Assembly (NCBI GenBank): GCA_027214385.1
Contig: JAPVXR010000016.1
Location: 36,079 to 100,078 of the forward strand
Source of the DNA: Cryomorphaceae bacterium 1068
GTDB taxonomy: Bacteria; Bacteroidota; Bacteroidia; Flavobacteriales_D; Cryomorphaceae
DNA length: 64,000 nucleotides
Direction: 5' to 3'
The notes beneath the pieces are model-generated. The model ran no database searches, was not told where the DNA came from, and was given only the letters and a program-made list of their open reading frames with translations. This document shows positions 20,001 to 27,731 of the stretch, one piece after another. The translations under genes and the position numbers were made by a program. Position 1 is the stretch's first letter, and every line of letters begins with the position of its first letter.

Positions 20001-21354
20001 CGAAAAAGGCAGAGTTCATCATCTTTCCCGATGATTCGATGGCCGTTTTGTTGCGCTCTTCTTTGTCGAGGCTTTTGCCTTTCAGCAATTTATCGTGGAG
20101 GACAAATACGGTTCCTTCGACGATGATGACGGCACCGTCTACGATGATACCAAAGTCGATGGCACCGAGGCTCATCAGATTGGCCCATACATCGAAGATG
20201 TACATGAGGATGAATGCGAAGAGCAGCGACAGAGGGATGGTCGAGGCCACGATAAGTCCACCGCGCCAATTTCCCAGAAGGAAAACTAAGACGAAGATGA
20301 CAATCAAGGCACCCTCGATTAGGTTGGTGGTAACGGTATCGGTGGTGCGGCCTATCAAGTCGCTGCGGTCTAGGAAGGGTTTGATGGTGATTCCCTCGGG
20401 GAGCGACTTTTGTATTTTCTCTACGCGCTCCTTTACATCGGCGATGACGTCATTGCTGTTGGCGCCTTTGAGCATCATGATCATTCCGCCTACCGCTTCT
20501 CCCTGACCGTTTTTGGTCAAGCCACCGTAGCGCATCATATGCCCGTAGCGTACTTCGGCTACATCGTCGATGGTGATCGGAATGCCATTGTGATTGGTAA
20601 CAACCGTTTCGCGCAAATCGTCGAGGCTCGTGGCCAGTCCCTCGCCACGGATGAAGTTGGCCATGTGGTCTTTCTCGATGTAGGCACCGCCCGTACTGGA
20701 ATTGTTGTTTTCCAATGCCGCGAAAATCTCATCAATGGTCACATTCATCGACTTGAGTCGATCGGTGCTCACGGCTACCTCGTATTGCTTTTTGTACCCG
20801 CCAAAGGCGTTGACCTCGACTACGCCCGGCACCATTGCCATTTGCCGACGGATGATCCAGTCTTGGATGGTGCGCAGTTCGGTGGCGTCGTAGGTGTCGG
20901 CGTAAGCGGGATCGACATCCAGCGTGTACTGGTAGATTTCTCCCAAGCCCGTAGAAATGGGCCCCATAAAGGGCTGGCCGAAGTTTTCGGGAATCTCATC
21001 TTTCACCCTGCCTAGCTTCTCAGCTACCAATTGGCGCGGCAGGTAAGTGCCCATGTCCTCTTCAAAAACGATGGTAACGGCCGATAGTCCAAACCGCGAA
21101 ATGGATCGGATCTCCACCACACCGGGTAGGTTGGCCATCTCAATTTCGATGGGGTAGGTCACGTATTGCTCCATCTCTCGTGTACCGAGATTGGGCGCTT
21201 GAGTGAGCACTTGCACCTGATTGTTGGTGATGTCGGGTACGGCATCGATGGGCACTTGGGTGATGCTCCAAATTCCCGCGATCACTATGACCAGCGTAAA
21301 TAGGCCTACGATAAACTTATTCCTGACGGAAAAAGTGATGATTCTTTGAATCAT
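17038..21354 (-). CDS. CzcA/CusA-family RND heavy-metal pump fused to a TolC-like domain
   Basis: 1438 residues from the ATG at 21354 (MIQRIITFSVRNKF is the family start; an earlier ATG at 21411 would add 19 residues). Residues 1-1038 are a full HME-RND proton antiporter. DFGIIVDGAVIIVE contains the Asp, Asp and Glu needed for proton transfer in CzcA. The porter region DLMPMDAADCFIILKPKEEW resembles Zn/Co/Ni pumps more than copper-type CusA. From residue 1039 (an internal ATG at 18240) the chain continues with a signal-peptide-like segment (MATAVLCLGITFSASAQ) and a roughly 380-residue TolC/CzcC-type outer-membrane factor (paired helical repeats QQLTYQVKLAYAQLYAAQKR and LPLFFFNQQGKI). Such fusions occur in Bacteroidetes. 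Confidence 0.93.
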   Translation of the reverse strand: MIQRIITFSVRNKFIVGLFTLVIVIAGIWSITQVPIDAVPDITNNQVQVLTQAPNLGTREMEQYVTYPIEIEMANLPGVVEIRSISRFGLSAVTIVFEEDMGTYLPRQLVAEKLGRVKDEIPENFGQPFMGPISTGLGEIYQYTLDVDPAYADTYDATELRTIQDWIIRRQMAMVPGVVEVNAFGGYKKQYEVAVSTDRLKSMNVTIDEIFAALENNNSSTGGAYIEKDHMANFIRGEGLATSLDDLRETVVTNHNGIPITIDDVAEVRYGHMMRYGGLTKNGQGEAVGGMIMMLKGANSNDVIADVKERVEKIQKSLPEGITIKPFLDRSDLIGRTTDTVTTNLIEGALIVIFVLVFLLGNWRGGLIVASTIPLSLLFAFILMYIFDVWANLMSLGAIDFGIIVDGAVIIVEGTVFVLHDKLLKGKSLDKEERNKTAIESSGKMMNSAFFGQLIILIVFIPILALEGIEGKMFRPMALTFMFAMIGVMILCLTYVPMMSAWFLRVRKTDKITWGDRIVLKIEQVYVRLLEPALKRSSIVIISAIVMLALAVFAFSRMGGEFIPQLDEGDIAFHTILKPGSSLTEVMKATTTVEKTILENFPEALEVICRIGVSDVPTDLMPMDAADCFIILKPKEEWESGLSKAELVDKIKHKLEQLPSLSFEFTQPIEMRFNELMTGVREDVAVKVFGEDLDVLAQKADEISAIIANVEGIGDMRVEATTGLPQITISYNREKLAQFGLQISTANRMIQSAFSGSTAGVIFEGEKRFDLVVRLAENQRSSIEDVKDLFVNLPDGNQIPLSEVATIEYETGPMQISRDNTNRRTYVGVNVRGRDIQTFVEEIRERLDAELELPPGYYLRYGGTFENFERATKRLRLLVPVALALIFVLIYFALGSIKETAMIYIAIPLAAIGGVFSLWLRDMPFSISAGVGFIVLFGVAVLNGLVLISAWKELKEEGITDLNELITKGARRRIRPILLTALTDILGFLPMALSTSAGAEVQQPLATVVIGGMVSATLLTLFVLPILYRWLERTKPIGMTGMATAVLCLGITFSASAQTVENPIPLGFENAVEKSLSGYPELKAAQLQVENREALKKTSLNLGQTGVFTAGEEMQDGEGVVTIIGFQQQNIDLFGIPSKSKLRQREIELAEAELNLTEQQLTYQVKLAYAQLYAAQKRSDLYESLDSLFVKFERAAKVRYETEATSKLAYLAAANQAKQMTISKQQSNRDLQVALARFNRWFIGDTIYAAAAEWEIGVNDPALQDSLGTHPLMQSAESRLLVADQTIDMANAQLLPKINLLYGVQEIQGQSGFSQYQAGITLPLFFFNQQGKIQSAKIGRAIAKQNLLQTEMELESQYLSALENYFKWKESWEFYRTEAMPLAQEQLQGAALAYAEGAIDYVAFLQNAKDAIRLEIGAWDAFGNYADALFQLEYYTSK

Positions 21355-21417
21355 GTAAGAATAGATAATGGGTGGATAAAACGAAAGGAGAATCAGCTCG
21401 GTGGCTGACAATTCATT

Positions 21418-21765
21418 TTATGCCAATGGCGGTCCACGCAGGAAATGTGTCCCGAGTGTGGGAGCGGAGGGTACCACCGATTCAAAAGCGAGAGGCTTTT
21501 GAACGAAGTAAGTCTGTGGGATAACAGCATAGCCGTTTGTCGCTATGGACGGGTTCAGATCTGGAGAAAAGAAATTGTCCAAGTCTTCGCTTTCGTGGTC
21601 AACCTGAAAGAAGCAGGCGATCAGATCACCCAATCCATTGTGCTCTTCATTGTGTTGGTGAAGACCTTCATCATGGCCTTCATCCTCATGGGTGTGCGGC
21701 ACGAAAGAATGCCCCAAAAATATCAGGACTGCCAAGGTTATGAAGATGTGGCGAAGCGCATTCAT
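21418..21765 (-). CDS. Small His-rich secreted protein heading the metal-efflux operon
   Basis: 115 residues from the ATG at 21765 (MNALRHIFITLAVLIFLGHS). The longer reading from 21816 is unlikely because a good -7 box (21771-21778) lies inside it. After the signal segment comes a His/Asp/Glu cluster (PHTHEDEGHDEGLHQHNEEH). A polar C-terminal half ends PLA. Proteins of this size and composition often precede CzcA/CusA pumps in Bacteroidetes and are thought to bind or sense metal in the periplasm. Stop lies 63 nt before the pump start. No named domain is recognised. Confidence 0.75.
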   Translation of the reverse strand: MNALRHIFITLAVLIFLGHSFVPHTHEDEGHDEGLHQHNEEHNGLGDLIACFFQVDHESEDLDNFFSPDLNPSIATNGYAVIPQTYFVQKPLAFESVVPSAPTLGTHFLRGPPLA

Positions 21766-21770
21766 TGCCT

Positions 21771-21778
21771 CAAAGGTA
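21771..21778 (-). promoter_or_regulatory. Bacteroidetes -7 box for the metal-efflux operon
   Basis: TACCTTTG on the minus strand fits TAnnTTTG exactly. It ends about 5 nt before the ATG at 21765, so the transcript would have an almost absent leader. This also decides the start codon of the His-rich gene. Confidence 0.6.
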
Positions 21779-21985
21779 GATTTTTTCAGATTGATATGCG
21801 TTTTTGTGCGAGGCAATTTTGTGTCGGTTATGGCAAAACAGTCTCCTAAAGTGAGTAACCGCTCCTCGGGGTATACCTTTGGTGAGATCGCTCCTTTGTT
21901 GCTAAGTTGCCACCCTGAGGTAATCTCACTAATTTTGGGTATTCTTACTAATTCTTTATCACATTCACCCCATCTATCAGCTTAG

Positions 21986-22005
21986 TATGTGACAAGAATC
22001 ACATA
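21986..22005. promoter_or_regulatory. CRP/FNR-type operator (perfect TGTGA-N6-TCACA palindrome)
   Basis: TATGTGA, six bases CAAGAA, TCACATA: a perfect 7-bp inverted repeat matching the cAMP-receptor-protein consensus TGTGA-N6-TCACA. It lies 60 nt before the thioredoxin start and in the region shared with the divergent metal-efflux operon. A CRP/FNR-family regulator is the likely binder; none is encoded in this window. Confidence 0.65.
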
Positions 22006-22065
22006 AGTCAAATAACGTATACCATCTTGAAAGAGTAAGCGTTATGCCAGTACACTCTACTAATC

Positions 22066-22506
22066 ATGAATAAAACACTAGTACTTTTTGTAGCCTGCTT
22101 TCTCGGCCTCACTTCACTTTTCGCACAAGACTGGCATACTGATTTTGCCAAAGCCAAGGAAATGGCTTCATCAGAACATAAGTCAATCGTACTCGTCTTT
22201 CAAGGGTCTGACTGGTGCGCGCCGTGCATGAAGCTCGACCGTGAGATCTGGAGCACGGATGTCTTTAAGGAATACGCTGCCGATCATTACGTGATGCTGC
22301 AAGCTGATTTTCCGAGAAGGAAAGCGAATGCCCTCTCGGAAGAACAAACAAAAGCCAATGCCGCTCTGGCGGAGGAATACAACACCCAAGGAATCTTTCC
22401 TTTCGTTGTATTGATGGATAGCAACGGAAAAGTCTTGGGCGAAACGGGCTACAAAAAAACAACACCCGATTTGTACATTAAGGAGTTGAATGCTTTTATC
22501 CAGTAA
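22066..22506 (+). CDS. Periplasmic thioredoxin-fold protein
   Basis: 146 residues. Signal peptide ends near LFAQDW. Thioredoxin-like domain with active-site WCAPCMKLDREIW (CxxC at about residues 46-49), a helix LAEEYNTQGIFPFVVLMD containing the cis-Pro region, and GKVLGETGY. It probably keeps or transfers thiol electrons in the periplasm. First gene of a four-gene unit with ApbE, DUF4266 and DUF3570. The ApbE start lies 17 nt inside this gene, so the two are coupled. Confidence 0.87.
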   Translation: MNKTLVLFVACFLGLTSLFAQDWHTDFAKAKEMASSEHKSIVLVFQGSDWCAPCMKLDREIWSTDVFKEYAADHYVMLQADFPRRKANALSEEQTKANAALAEEYNTQGIFPFVVLMDSNGKVLGETGYKKTTPDLYIKELNAFIQ

Positions 22507-23488
22507 GGTGAAAAGTCTCGTCACCCTTTCGGCCGTGCTGATTGGAATTGCCTGCGTGGCCCAACAGCCTTTCAAGCGCACCCTCAAATTGATGGGGAGC
22601 AAGTTTGAAATTACCGTGGTAGCGCAAGATTCGGTGGAGGCCGATGGATACATCTCCACGGCCATTGACGAGATCGGCCGTATCGAGAAACTCATTTCTT
22701 CTTGGGATGAAAATTCCCAAACGTCTGCCATCAACCGAAATGCGGGCATTCAACCCGTGACAGTTGATCGGGAGCTATTCGATTTAATCGAACGAGCCCT
22801 CGCCATTTCCAATCTCACCGACGGGGCCTTTGACATCAGCTATGCCTCGATGGACCGCATCTGGAAGTTTGACGGCAGCATGACCGAAATACCTTCCGAA
22901 GAGGAGATCAAAGCATCGGTAGCGAAAGTGGGTTACGGCGATATTTTGCTGGACAAAGAAAAGGGAACCGTCTTCTTGAAGAATGAGGGGATGAGAATCG
23001 GTTTTGGTGCCATTGGCAAAGGATACGCAGCCGATAAAGCAAAGGAATTACTGATGTCGCAGGGCGTGGTCTCGGGAATCATCAATGCCTCGGGCGATAT
23101 GAACACCTGGGGAAAGCAACCCGACGGAAGAGAGTGGAAAGTGGCCATCACCAACCCGATGGACAAGAACAAGGTATTTGCCCTGCTGCCCATTAAAGAT
23201 GGCGCCGTGGTGACTTCGGGAAATTACGAGAAGTACGTCGAGTTTGATGGTACACGCTATACGCACATCATTGACCCACGCACCGGTTATCCCGCGACTG
23301 GCTTTATCAGCGTTACCGTATTTGCCCCCAAGGCCGAGCTGGCCGATGCTTTAGCCACTTCCGTCTTTGTTATGGGCAAGGAGGTAGGGCTAGATCGCAT
23401 CAATCAATTACCGAATATTGAGTGCATCATCATCGATGAAAAAGGAAACATCACCCATTCAGAAAACATAGAAATCGACAAGTTATGA
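22490..23488 (+). CDS. apbE: FAD:protein FMN transferase
   Basis: 332 residues with an N-terminal export signal (about 1-25). ApbE motifs are in order: LMGSKFEITVVA, SSWDENSQTSAINRNAG, GAFDISYASMDRIWKF, GFGAIGKGYAADKAKELL, GIINASGDMNTWG (FAD-binding), AVVTSGNYEKY, and YTHIIDPRTGYPA followed by DALATSVFVMG (metal and catalytic region). The enzyme attaches FMN from FAD to a Thr/Ser of exported proteins. No classical FMN_bind substrate is encoded next to it. The small DUF4266 protein starting 4 nt inside its end is the best candidate partner. Confidence 0.93.
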   Translation: MLLSSKVKSLVTLSAVLIGIACVAQQPFKRTLKLMGSKFEITVVAQDSVEADGYISTAIDEIGRIEKLISSWDENSQTSAINRNAGIQPVTVDRELFDLIERALAISNLTDGAFDISYASMDRIWKFDGSMTEIPSEEEIKASVAKVGYGDILLDKEKGTVFLKNEGMRIGFGAIGKGYAADKAKELLMSQGVVSGIINASGDMNTWGKQPDGREWKVAITNPMDKNKVFALLPIKDGAVVTSGNYEKYVEFDGTRYTHIIDPRTGYPATGFISVTVFAPKAELADALATSVFVMGKEVGLDRINQLPNIECIIIDEKGNITHSENIEIDKL

Positions 23489-23697
23489 TCAAGAAATTAC
23501 TGGTTCCCGCGGTTTTCATTTGCCTCTTCACGGGTTGTGTGGTGGTGAAGGAATACGAAAAGGTCAACATCAACGATCCTGATATGGCCTTGAGCGACAA
23601 GCCTTGCGACCGCAATCTCACCACGGCACACTCGTATCGAGAAGCAGCAGCCGGAGCAAATGGTGGCAAAACAGGAGGCGGCTGCGGCTGCAACTAA
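23485..23697 (+). CDS. DUF4266 small lipoprotein
   Basis: 70 residues. Lipobox FTGC at residues 16-19. The conserved middle VNINDPDMALSDKPCD and the Gly-rich, Cys-containing tail (AAAGANGGKTGGGCGCN) are the hallmarks of DUF4266. The tail's GANGGKTG resembles the small-residue plus Thr context of ApbE modification sites, so this Thr might carry FMN; that is inference. Overlaps ApbE by 4 nt (ATGA). The gene after it encodes DUF3570. Confidence 0.85.
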   Translation: MIKKLLVPAVFICLFTGCVVVKEYEKVNINDPDMALSDKPCDRNLTTAHSYREAAAGANGGKTGGGCGCN

Positions 23698-23719
23698 TCC
23701 AAACGAAAGCCACTCATCT

Positions 23720-25060
23720 ATGCAGCCTATGAAAGAACTTCGCTACCTCCTTTTGCCCTGTCTCTTACTTTTTGCCTTTTCGGCGAAAGCCATCAATCTT
23801 GCGGATCCACCTGACTCGACTCAGGTGTACAAGAAGCGCGTGCTCGAAACCACCGAGGTGGACTTCCTCACGAGCTACTACACCCAAAGCGGCGACAATG
23901 CTGCCGTAAGCGGTGGAATCGGAACCGAAGAACTCACCGATGTGACGGGAACGCTGGTGGTTTCCATTCCCCTGAACGACGACGACGTCTTGACCATCGA
24001 TGCGGGCATATCGGCGTATACCTCTGCTTCTTCGAGCAATGTCAACCCATTCGGGAGTGGTGAGGCCGATCCTTTTGTCGCCTCGTCGGGTGCATCGGCG
24101 GGGGATGTGTGGACCAACCTTACGGCAAGCTACAGCCACAGCTCTGATGATCGAAACCAAATCTGGTCGGCCAAGGCATCCATATCCTCAGAATTTGATT
24201 ATACCTCGGCTGGTTTTGGCGGAAGCTACACGCGCCTCTTTAACGAGAAAAACACGGAAGTGAGCGTACATGGAAATGTATATCTTGATAAGTGGAACGC
24301 CATTTATCCCTATGAGCTGAGACCTTTCGGTGAAGGCGGTAGTGGATTGAATGATGCCTTTTTTAGCAGAAACACCATCACGGGTAATCAGAATTACGCT
24401 CCCGACTTTACGGAGTTTGCCGACGAAAAGCGCAATTCCTATTCGCTGGGGTTTGGCTTTTCGCAGATACTCCACAAAAACGTACACGGTTCGCTGGCTC
24501 TCGATGTTGTGCAACAGCAAGGATTGCTATCAACGCCTTTTCAGCGGGTTTACTTCGCCGATGTAGCCGATTCGTTTATCGACAATTTCCAGTTGGCGGG
24601 AGATGTGGAACGACTACCCGACAGCCGCTTCAAAGTGGCCGTTGGCGGGCGCTTAAATTGGTTTGTCGGTGAGCGGCTTACCGTGCGCACCTTCTACAGA
24701 TATTACTACGACGATTGGGGAATCACCTCCCACACGGCCAGCATTGAGGTGCCGATCAAGATTTCGAACAAGTTTACCCTCTATCCCTCTTATCGATTTT
24801 ACAATCAGACCGCGGCAGATTACTTCAATCCATTCAAGGAGGCGCTTTCTACCGACGAGTTTTATACCTCTGATTACGACCTTTCGGAATACAATGCCAA
24901 CCAGTATGGATTCGGCATATCCTATACCGATATCTTTACCGATTTTCATCTGGGCAAGCTGGGACTGAAGAGCATCGACCTGAAGTTTTACCAATACGAT
25001 CGGAATACCACCTTTAGCTCTAGCATCATTACAGCAGGGGTGAAGTTTGTGGTGGATTAA
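23720..25060 (+). CDS. DUF3570 outer-membrane beta-barrel-like protein
   Basis: 446 residues from ATG 23720 (a second ATG at 23729 is equally possible). The earlier in-frame ATG at 23660 lies inside DUF4266 and gives no signal peptide. Signal peptide ends at SAKA. The rest is strand-rich with alternating aromatic ends (VSIPLNDDDVLTIDAGISAYTSAS, SIDLKFYQYDRNTTFSSSIITAGVKFVVD), consistent with an outer-membrane barrel. DUF3570 is repeatedly found with ApbE and DUF4266 in Bacteroidetes and Proteobacteria, where an electron-transfer or redox role at the envelope is suspected. Last member of the four-gene module. Confidence 0.85.
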   Translation: MQPMKELRYLLLPCLLLFAFSAKAINLADPPDSTQVYKKRVLETTEVDFLTSYYTQSGDNAAVSGGIGTEELTDVTGTLVVSIPLNDDDVLTIDAGISAYTSASSSNVNPFGSGEADPFVASSGASAGDVWTNLTASYSHSSDDRNQIWSAKASISSEFDYTSAGFGGSYTRLFNEKNTEVSVHGNVYLDKWNAIYPYELRPFGEGGSGLNDAFFSRNTITGNQNYAPDFTEFADEKRNSYSLGFGFSQILHKNVHGSLALDVVQQQGLLSTPFQRVYFADVADSFIDNFQLAGDVERLPDSRFKVAVGGRLNWFVGERLTVRTFYRYYYDDWGITSHTASIEVPIKISNKFTLYPSYRFYNQTAADYFNPFKEALSTDEFYTSDYDLSEYNANQYGFGISYTDIFTDFHLGKLGLKSIDLKFYQYDRNTTFSSSIITAGVKFVVD

Positions 25061-25158
25061 TGAGTGATCCTTTCTTGAACCTAGCCACAAGACTGCGCCT
25101 GATCCTCTCAAAACTTTCTTCTATACTTGCATCCGCTAAAAGGAACGCCTTAGTGAAG

Positions 25159-26061
25159 ATGGAAAATAAAGTAACGTTAGCTCTCGATTGGACACCAAAC
25201 ATTAACCACATCGGCTTTTTCGTAGCCCGTGAGAAAGGTTTCTATAAAAAGAGAGAACTGGAGGTGGAGATCATCGACCCTGCTGCCGATAACTATTCGG
25301 TAACTCCCGCCAAGAAGGTAGAGAAAGGCGAGGCCGACTTTGCGCTATGCCCCACCGAAAGTGTGATCAGCTACCGCACCAAGTCTACGCCCTTTGATTT
25401 GATAGGAGTGGCGACTGTTTTTCAAAAAGACCTGAGCGCCATAGCCGTAAGAGCAGGAGAGGGTATTGACTCTCCGAAAGACTTGGACGGCAAGAGCTAT
25501 GCGAGTTACGAAGCTCGCTATGAAGACGGTATCGTAAAGCAAATGATGCGCAATGATGGGGGAGAAGGCAGCATCAAAATTGGCTACCCCAACAAACTCG
25601 GTATTTGGGAAACGATCATAAACAAAACCTTTGATTCGACTTGGATTTTCCTGAATTGGGAAGGAGTGGAGGCTGAAGCTCTCAGAGCCAAGCTCAATTA
25701 CTTCAAAATGGCCGGTTACGGAATTCCTTATTCATATTCTCCGCTGCTGGTGGCCAGTGAGGCGAAGATTGGCGCCAATAGAGAGGCTTACAAAGCATTT
25801 GTGGAGGCGAGCAAAAAGGGCTTCCGTTTTTGTCAAACAAATCCCGCAGAAGCGGTTGACTTGTTTCAATCATTCGTGCCTGAAAAAGACGAGAAGATCG
25901 ACTTGATGAAAGCATTGGAAATTTCCAATCTCGCTTTTGGCAAAGATTGGGGCACTATGAATGAAAAAGTTATTTCCGACTTCTTGGATTGGGTGTATCA
26001 AAACAAACTGGAATCCATTCAATTGGAAGTATCTCACATAGTGACAAACGAGTTGCTTTAG
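25159..26061 (+). CDS. THI5/NMT1-like substrate-binding-fold protein
   Basis: 300 residues from ATG 25159. The ATG at 25060 overlaps the previous stop but adds 33 residues that look unlike the family. MENKVTLALDWTPNINHIGFFVAREKGFYKKRELEVEI is the classic THI5/NMT1 start (pyrimidine-precursor binding in thiamine metabolism). LALDWTPN, DFALCPTESVI and the GYGIPYSYSPLLVAS region follow the family. There is no signal peptide and no ABC permease or ATPase nearby, so it may be a cytosolic enzyme-like member. The Cys cluster of yeast Thi5 is not present. Role in thiamine supply is inferred from fold only. Confidence 0.8.
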   Translation: MENKVTLALDWTPNINHIGFFVAREKGFYKKRELEVEIIDPAADNYSVTPAKKVEKGEADFALCPTESVISYRTKSTPFDLIGVATVFQKDLSAIAVRAGEGIDSPKDLDGKSYASYEARYEDGIVKQMMRNDGGEGSIKIGYPNKLGIWETIINKTFDSTWIFLNWEGVEAEALRAKLNYFKMAGYGIPYSYSPLLVASEAKIGANREAYKAFVEASKKGFRFCQTNPAEAVDLFQSFVPEKDEKIDLMKALEISNLAFGKDWGTMNEKVISDFLDWVYQNKLESIQLEVSHIVTNELL

Positions 26062-26073
26062 GAAAGTTGTCGT

Positions 26074-26604
26074 CTAAAAACGGTATCCGAAATTGAGCCC
26101 CACTCTAGGGTAGACTTCAATAAACGATTCATCGAGAAATTCGCGGCCAATACCACCGTAGATTTCGCCGAATATACCTGTCTTGGAGACGAATTTTCCA
26201 CCTACGGCTATTCCCAAACCAAAAGAAACGTAAGATTCATCCGAGTAAGTTGCGTTTCCGTTGTCATCAATGAAAATGGTATTGTCATTCTCAGAGAATA
26301 TCACCCCCGTATTAGCTTCGAGAAAGAATCCCGATGCGATCAGTCTTTCTGATGGGTAAAAACGAAAATGGGGTAAGATCGCACCTCGGTAGTTTACGCC
26401 TTCTTCGGTCAGAAAATTTGCCGAAAGGCCTATGCCCATATCGTTATTGAGAACTCTTTCGTAACTGAATTCGAAGAGTTCAAAAATGGCAGATCCGATA
26501 TTAAACTTCACTTCATTCAGGCCGTTTCGGCCGTCTTTTGGCTCCGTTTGACCAAAACAGAGGCTTGCGAAGAGAATAAGGAAAAGAGATAGTAACTGTT
26601 TCAT
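26074..26604 (-). CDS. Outer-membrane beta-barrel protein, unknown role
   Basis: 176 residues. Signal peptide ends SLCFGQT. Strand-rich body with Gly and aromatic residues (GSAIFELFEFSYERVLNNDMGIGLSANFL, YVSFGLGIAVGGKFVS) and a terminal aromatic Phe after GLNFGYR, as expected of an outer-membrane barrel of about eight strands. Comparable small barrels are common in Bacteroidetes without known ligands. Transcribed from a recognisable promoter about 60 nt upstream. Confidence 0.7.
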   Translation of the reverse strand: MKQLLSLFLILFASLCFGQTEPKDGRNGLNEVKFNIGSAIFELFEFSYERVLNNDMGIGLSANFLTEEGVNYRGAILPHFRFYPSERLIASGFFLEANTGVIFSENDNTIFIDDNGNATYSDESYVSFGLGIAVGGKFVSKTGIFGEIYGGIGREFLDESFIEVYPRVGLNFGYRF

Positions 26605-26666
26605 GTCGATCGTTTTAAGTGTCCAAATGTTGTCTCAAATGGGGTTGATGTAGGTTTAGCATGATT

Positions 26667-26674
26667 CAAACATA
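26667..26674 (-). promoter_or_regulatory. Bacteroidetes -7 box for the barrel gene
   Basis: TATGTTTG on the minus strand matches TAnnTTTG. It lies about 63 nt before the ATG at 26604. The -33 element is not clear. Confidence 0.5.
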
Positions 26675-26820
26675 GCAACTCCTTTCGGCGAAAAAAAGCC
26701 AATTTTTCATTAAGATTGAGACGCTACTTACCGACTATTTCGGGCTAAAGCCAATCTGCCAATGAGTTGGCAAATCAAGCATAAGCAACAAGGGTGAAGG
26801 CCTTATGAGCTGAAGAGCAA

Positions 26821-27420
26821 CTAAAACGAAGATAGCCGCCACTTGTAGCGAACGGCGAATATTCGGATGACCACAATGCTCGAACAGGCCAGGATAATAT
26901 TGATCTCAGGGGTAAGGTTAAACTCCTTTAAGAGGAAGTAGAAGCAGCCACCCAACAAGCAAGTCACAGCGTAAAAGTCTTTGCGGAAGATGAGTGGGAT
27001 TTCATTGCAAACCACATCGCGGATTACACCTCCGAAAACAGCAGAGATCATTCCCATCATAATGCAGATGGCAGGTGAAACGCCCGCGTTGAGCGCTTTT
27101 TGAAGACCCAAGATGGTAAAGACGGCGATTCCAATGGTATCGAATAGAAAAAAGGTCTTCCGAAGCTTTTGGACGTATTTTCTGAAAAGTAAGGCAACAC
27201 TTATTCCCACAACGATCATAAGCAAGTAGTTGATCTCCTTCATCCACCCAACGGGAGTGGAGCCTAGCAATACATCTCTTAAGGTACCTCCGCCCAATGC
27301 GGTGATAAATGCAACGGAACTAATGCCGAAGAAGTCAAGTTTCTTCTCTGAAGCAGTGAGCGCTCCCGAGATTGCAAACACGGCTGTTCCCAGAAGGTCA
27401 ATGTAGTAGAGTATCTCCAT
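26821..27420 (-). CDS. TRIC-family (UPF0126) membrane cation channel
   Basis: 199 residues and six to seven membrane helices. The N-terminal repeat reads LLGTAVFAISGALTASEKKLDFFGISSVAF, then ALGGGTLRDVLLGSTPVGW, and the second repeat GIAVFTILGLQKALNAG, MMGMISAVFGGVIRDVVCNEIPLIF. The paired GGGTLRD / FGGVIRD motifs identify the bacterial trimeric intracellular cation channel fold. Physiological role in bacteria is not settled. Single gene with no obvious partner. Confidence 0.92.
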   Translation of the reverse strand: MEILYYIDLLGTAVFAISGALTASEKKLDFFGISSVAFITALGGGTLRDVLLGSTPVGWMKEINYLLMIVVGISVALLFRKYVQKLRKTFFLFDTIGIAVFTILGLQKALNAGVSPAICIMMGMISAVFGGVIRDVVCNEIPLIFRKDFYAVTCLLGGCFYFLLKEFNLTPEINIILACSSIVVIRIFAVRYKWRLSSF

Positions 27421-27731
27421 TTTTGGGGTGCAAAGATGGCCATTTACTTCTCAATAAATACCAAGTCTTTGTCCGTCTTGGATGAACACTTTTTATTGAC
27501 TCTCCGAAGACTTTGTCAGAGCATGGTTCTTTTTTGTTTTCTAAAACGATATTCACATCACTGACTAGTTAAAAGCCTTTGGTTGACAACTGCCATCACA
27601 AGAGCACCTGTTCCGCAATAAGTCGCTTACTTTGTGCCTGAAAACAGACAGCAACAAGAGTGGTTTTCGTCACCTATGGCGAAAATCAAAAAAGAATACG
27701 GTACAAGACACCGACAAATATCTAGATTCTT
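27421..27731. other. Intergenic region before fabF
   Basis: About 310 bases between divergent genes. The only structure I see is TTTTCG at 27664-27669 facing CGAAAA at 27680-27685, a 6-bp hairpin with a 10-nt loop that could belong to a fabF leader. No gene is supported; a short frame at 27632 overlaps fabF out of frame and lacks family features. Confidence 0.5.

Noticed and set aside
25060..25158. Start of the THI5-like gene at 25060 overlapping the previous stop
   Set aside because: The added 33 residues do not resemble the family or a signal peptide, while the ATG at 25159 gives the expected start.
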